The notes under the pieces were generated by a model. It worked only from the letters and a program-made list of their open reading frames with translations. It was not told where the DNA came from and ran no database searches. The position numbers and the translations under genes are program-made. This document shows, one piece after another, positions 59,813-64,000 of a stretch of DNA of 64,000 bases. Position 1 is the first letter of the stretch, and each line of letters starts with the position of its first letter. This DNA comes from Leptobrachium leishanense (Eukaryota; Chordata; Amphibia; Anura; Megophryidae): positions 57,292,422 through 57,356,421 of the forward strand of contig CM019069.1 in assembly GCA_009667805.1 (NCBI GenBank), in the 5' to 3' direction.

Positions 59813-60882
59813 CCGGCTGGGTGGAGTAGAGGTAACATCACTGCTCTGCGTGGAGAGAGCCTGTAGAGTCATGGGTTTGATCCCGACGAGCACCTTTCCA
59901 GTAAGTGTCCTTGGGCAAGACACCTAACGGGTACATACTCGCCACCCAGGACATATTTGAAAACAAGAGAAATCTCAATCAGGGTTATTCAAAGAGATCC
60001 GAATGGCTGGAGAAAGGTAACCGAACTCTGAAAATCAGCGTTCGGTTACCTTTCCTGGCCATTCGGCTATCCAGAAAGCAGGCAATACGCCAAATCCTGG
60101 CGAATTGCCTGCACATACGATGCCTGTTCGAGGGCAGTGAAATCCCTATAAAAATGCACTGCTTCGGCTATTCAGAGAACACAAACCAGCATTGAAAGGT
60201 TCCCTAAATGCCCTGCCATTCGGTGGTTTAATTCGACAGGTTTATTCAGGAGAATCCCATAGGCTTCAATGTTAAAAATATTCCCTTTTAATTAAATATC
60301 AAACAGTTCATTATAAAATTCTGCAGTAAAAAGTCTCTTTATAGATTTTTTAGGAAATTCTAAGCATTTTTCTGGATGTTTTTTCTATTTAAAAAGTCCG
60401 ATTTCTTTTTTAACTCTATTTTTTCTGTAACAGCCCTTTTTATTATCATTCATTGGATCATATGTAAATTTCAGACATTTTCGCTCAATAGTTTCTTTGC
60501 AAACAGAGTTTCACTTTTCAATCATTCAAGCAAACTGTTTTGCTAATTTATTCACTGCATTCGTCTGCGGTGTCGGCTTTTTCCGGCGGCTTCGCTGCGT
60601 GTGATCGGCTCCTGCTCGGGTTTTTCCGGCATCTGCGACGGGTTAATCCAGATGTTTTTACAGGTTTTTGGCATGCATTCGCTGGGTTTTTGGCAGCTTT
60701 TCCCTGCACTTCGACAGCCCTGTGGTGCTTGCTGAATACGCCGCAGGGTGGCCGAAATGGGAAAGCCGATTTGCACCGAAGAGAATGAAAAGTCAACGAA
60801 CGTGCGGTGACTTTTCGATTCTCTTTGAATAACCCTGAATGTATCCTTCCTGGTAAAATCCTTTCTCAAAAAAAATAAATAA
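59813..60882 (+). mobile_element. tRNA-derived SINE, split by a MITE
   Basis: A 10-bp duplication TTATATAGTG (59803-59812, 60883-60892) flanks the element. The head is tRNA-like: TGGAGTAGAGGTAACATC fits an A box and GGGTTTGATCCCGAC (about 59873) fits a B box, the internal RNA polymerase III promoter. GTGTCCTTGGGCAAGACACC is a central word known from V-SINE-like families. The tail is (AAAT)n. The R2 MITE at 59980-60837 sits in the 3' part. Confidence 0.82.
59980..60837 (-). mobile_element. GGGTTATTC-type MITE, family R2, copy 2, inside the SINE
   Basis: 858 bp; ends CAGGGTTATTCAAAGAGAT and TCTCTTTGAATAACCCTG; AAT on both sides (59977-59979, 60838-60840). The fragment at 49691 shows the same SINE position without an insert and with AAT once, so the 3-bp duplication is real. 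Orientation opposite to the copy at 40534. Confidence 0.88.
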
Positions 60883-60892
60883 TTATATAGTG

Positions 60893-63826
60893 GGTGCATT
60901 TTTTGACATGTCAGGTTGTGGAACAGCATGGCACGTGATACAAGATGATTCCTTGAGATTAGAATTAGTTTGAGCATGTATGTATGTGAGCACCGTAAAC
61001 AACGGACAGCTGCTCGATACCTGTTGTCTTAAATGGCTATCGTAACGTCCAGTGTTTTCATACATCCCAGCTTTGGCAGCTGTATAGAAAATGTATAATT
61101 CCTCCTTAATTTCTAAAACAACTGGGGGGGGGAAGGAATAGGACTCTGAAACGAAATCCTTGGAATGAGTAAGAATGGTTTATAATCCGACGTAGATTGA
61201 GAATCATTCCATGACATCGTAAGCTTTTGCTAACCTTTTGTTTATTCTGGATTTTATTAACTAGACTGGAAATCATGATGGATTTTCAAGTCGACAAACC
61301 CCAAAAGCAAGGAAAAAAAACCCTCTACGTTTTAAGGCCCCTTGGGAATTCTTCACAGTTTAACAAATAAGCTCCTCAGGATCTCTCGGTTACACAGCTT
61401 GGCACGCAGCGATCAATCAGACCATATAGACACGCATAGTGCCCCACATTCCCGTACGGAGTTATGAGTGGCTGCATTAGTATCTCATTCCCCTTCCAAT
61501 GCAGACCTAATAATTCTCGCCCTTGGGATAAAGCTACAATCGCTCTATAAGTTGCTCTGGAAAATTTGAGTAATGATAAATTACTTCAATGTTCGACCCT
61601 GTTCCTACACAACTGAACCACCGGGGAAATTTTCTCTGTCAATAAGCACGCTTGATTTACAATACGTGTGTGTAAGCTCATCATAGAATCTGTATGACTA
61701 TTAGAGCAACTATTCGTTGGTTGTTCAACGCCCGACAGATAGAAAATGTCAATTTCACCTCCCAGTCCCTCCGTTAAACCTGGTGTGAAATGTCACCTTG
61801 ATGTGATACCGGTTATCTCTGACAGCAATTAACCAAGGTTCACTTACATGGTGCACGATGAAGAGAAACAGCTGTGGACCACTCAGCTAGACGCAGAAAT
61901 GTTCTCACCTATTCCCTAAGGGAAAAAAAAAAATCGACAGACATTCTGGAGATGCTTGAAGGAAAACCTCTTGGGTTACACCAGAGGAATTCCCATTAAT
62001 CCCAAAGTGTCAGTGGGATGAGCCAAACATTATGCATAGTATGAGAGGGACGTAAAGGAAAATGATCATTTTTAAAGTGTAAATGATAAATATTAAATCT
62101 GGTACGATGAGACACGGGACATGACTCTAATGATTTTAGTGAAGGATATTCCTGGACAAATATCCATGTGTTAGCAGACAGGATAACTTTCCAGATGTTA
62201 AAAAGGACTAATAACTTTTTGCTATTGCCTCGGTCAGCCGTTACAGGGATGAAGCCATTGTTCACCATCCCACGATAATGTGCAGATAATACATTGATGC
62301 TTCCACAAGTTATGACGATAACTGATAGATATTCATAACGTAATGAAAACAGCCAAAGGGTCTAAAATGTCAAGTTTTATAATATCAGTATTACAGCCTC
62401 ATGCTTTTTAAGTGTATAAGGCTGCATGAATAATATATCTCCCATGTTGGCACAGTTGACATAACCCCTTACCTAAGCCATGGTTGGTACCTCTTGTGCC
62501 GCATAAATATAAAAAAAATTGCGGTGAGGTGACAGACACCTAGGTCATATTACTGACCTAAATTCCATTTTCCACAGCTGTGGTACACACAAAACTGAAT
62601 TTTTCACCTCAACGTATGACAACGTCACGAAGTTTGCCAGTCAGATGGTGTTGCCTTCCCATCTATTGGCTACATTCCCTCCAGCTCTTCTTTAGCATAG
62701 AATAAAGGAGAATGGATGTTATTGTAGGATGTTGAATGGGGAGAATTCGATTTTTTTTTTTTAGGACAGCAATGTGGATCAATAATCACACATTAAGTCT
62801 CGGTGGTTAGCTTATTGTAAAATAACTTTATTGACTCTAAGGGCCTGACGTTTTTGACTCCCGGCCCTTGTCTATTTTGTGCTATAGCATTTGGATGGTC
62901 TCATGCAGCTTATTTGTCTTGTGCTTTCTTCTTATCCAACAAAAATAAAATGCAAAGACTACATTTGTTATACAAAGAGGCACTTGCAAACTTTTAACCT
63001 GAGGCTGAGACCCAACCCATCCGTCAAGACCCAAATGTTTCAACAGCCTTGTATAGTTCATTTCATCAGCCAGCCGTTTATAAATCCATTTTAAGATGCA
63101 CGTCACCATTTTTCTTTCTGAGCATCTCAATTTTCTGTGTTAGAAACGGATCTGCTAAATTAGTATGAACTAATATATTTCTTGATAAATTTCAATATAT
63201 TTTTTTATTATTTTTTTCTATACACCAGAATGGCTTTGTACTATAATTTGTAAGTTTGCATTCAATAAATTTTGACCTGGTTCGTCAATCCCTCACAAGG
63301 TTAAAAGTAATCGGACGGCACTTAACATCCAGCACAAATACATTTTCAGCGCTGCTGAGCTGCTTTAATAAGAAATAAGACTGCTCGTCAATACGTGGCA
63401 TCGGGTGAAGATTGCAACTTACTTTTAATCCCGCAGAAGATTTATTTAGGAAGATGCCAGTAACAGTAAGCACAAGGGACTTTCTTTAGCAACAATAAAA
63501 AGTAATTACGTCCAGACAGAGGAGGTTTTAAGGTCCTGGAGTATCAGCTTAAAGGGTCATTTTTATTGCCGCTTCTTAGGATTCCTCTCTTGGTTTATTG
63601 TTACAGAGTTAAGGAGTGGGGATATTGACACTGTGCTGTTTGCCAAAGCCCAGCCACAGAGAAGTGCCGCACCTGCTGGTTAGAAGGATGTATGGGCACC
63701 TACAGAGGGAAAGCGCTCTGAGAGGATGCTGCAACAGCATATGTCACATCAAATTTTTGCACCTGGATCTAGAACGTACCCTCATATGGTTATTATCGAT
63801 TTTTACACCATGCAATTATACTTTAG
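60893..63826. other. no gene seen
   Basis: Long stretch with ordinary AT-rich composition and no repeat ends, splice-bounded frames or RNA genes that I can support. It is the longest repeat-poor block in the window and could include conserved non-coding DNA. Confidence 0.4.
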
Positions 63827-64000
63827 AAGGGTTATTCAGAAAGCACCGAAATTTCAGTGAAATTCTCGTTCGGCGCACTTCCAGTTCGCCGATCCTGCGG
63901 CGAAATCACAATTCACCGCAGGGTCCCGGAACTGCGCCGAAGACCACCACCGAACGACAGCGGAGAAAGAAACAAACTCTGCTATTCTTTAAAAGGGTGT
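63827..64000 (+). mobile_element. GGGTTATTC-type MITE, family R3, copy 2, cut by window end
   Basis: GAAGGGTTATTCAGAAAGCACC start; interior GTTCGCCGATCCTGCGGCG and AACTCTGCTATTCTTTAAAA match the copy at 41783. Uninterrupted at the point where that copy holds a hAT. Confidence 0.75.

Noticed and set aside
63285..63473. 62-codon minus-strand frame as an exon
   Set aside because: No splice signals or recognisable motif.

Overview
This window looks like repeat-dense, gene-poor vertebrate DNA, most likely from a frog. The evidence is intron-scale AT-rich sequence, a vertebrate-type terminal coding exon with a splice acceptor, and a repeat mix common in anuran genomes: Ngaro-type tyrosine-recombinase retrotransposon, Tc1 elements, hAT, PIF/Harbinger-like, piggyBac-like and T2/Kolobok-like miniature elements (MITEs), a CR1-like LINE and a tRNA-derived SINE. 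No bacterial or viral gene cassette was seen. The organism call is inference.

Layout. 1-4360: decayed Ngaro-type retrotransposon (gag zinc finger, reverse transcriptase/RNase H, tyrosine recombinase, SGNH hydrolase) whose 3' part carries two PIF/Harbinger-like MITEs. 5315-6480: 3' end of a CR1-like LINE on the minus strand, split by a foldback element. 7557-7830: large inverted repeat with telomere-like repeats at its centre. 8.2-15.9 kb: scattered MITEs. 16377-21243: a hAT element stuffed with a piggyBac-like MITE, a duplicated MITE, a Harbinger-like MITE and Tc1 copy A. 23516-26232: Tc1 copy B, the only copy with an uninterrupted transposase frame, itself hit by a piggyBac-like MITE at TTAA. 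29151-29481: the best host-gene candidate, a minus-strand terminal coding exon ending in a PDZ-ligand-like tail. 35071-36685: Tc1 copy C. 40.5-44.5 kb: nested MITEs plus a hAT with a minisatellite core. 47537-48111: inverted-repeat element with a degenerate telomere-like core. 54344-55756: a MITE split by a second, different Tc1-type element. 58141-59334: third copy of the hairpin-rich piggyBac-like MITE. 59813-60882: SINE split by a MITE.

How the parts work together. Few parts are functional together; the window is a record of successive insertions. Flanking target duplications, and undisrupted sibling copies within the window, let the order of events and the exact ends of many elements be read directly. 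Nearly all element-encoded proteins are broken (stops, frameshifts, catalytic-residue changes). Tc1 copy B keeps a full frame with the DDE residues but differs from copy A at two positions. Apart from the terminal exon and two low-confidence exon candidates, I recognise no host gene. All coordinates and motif reads were made by eye.
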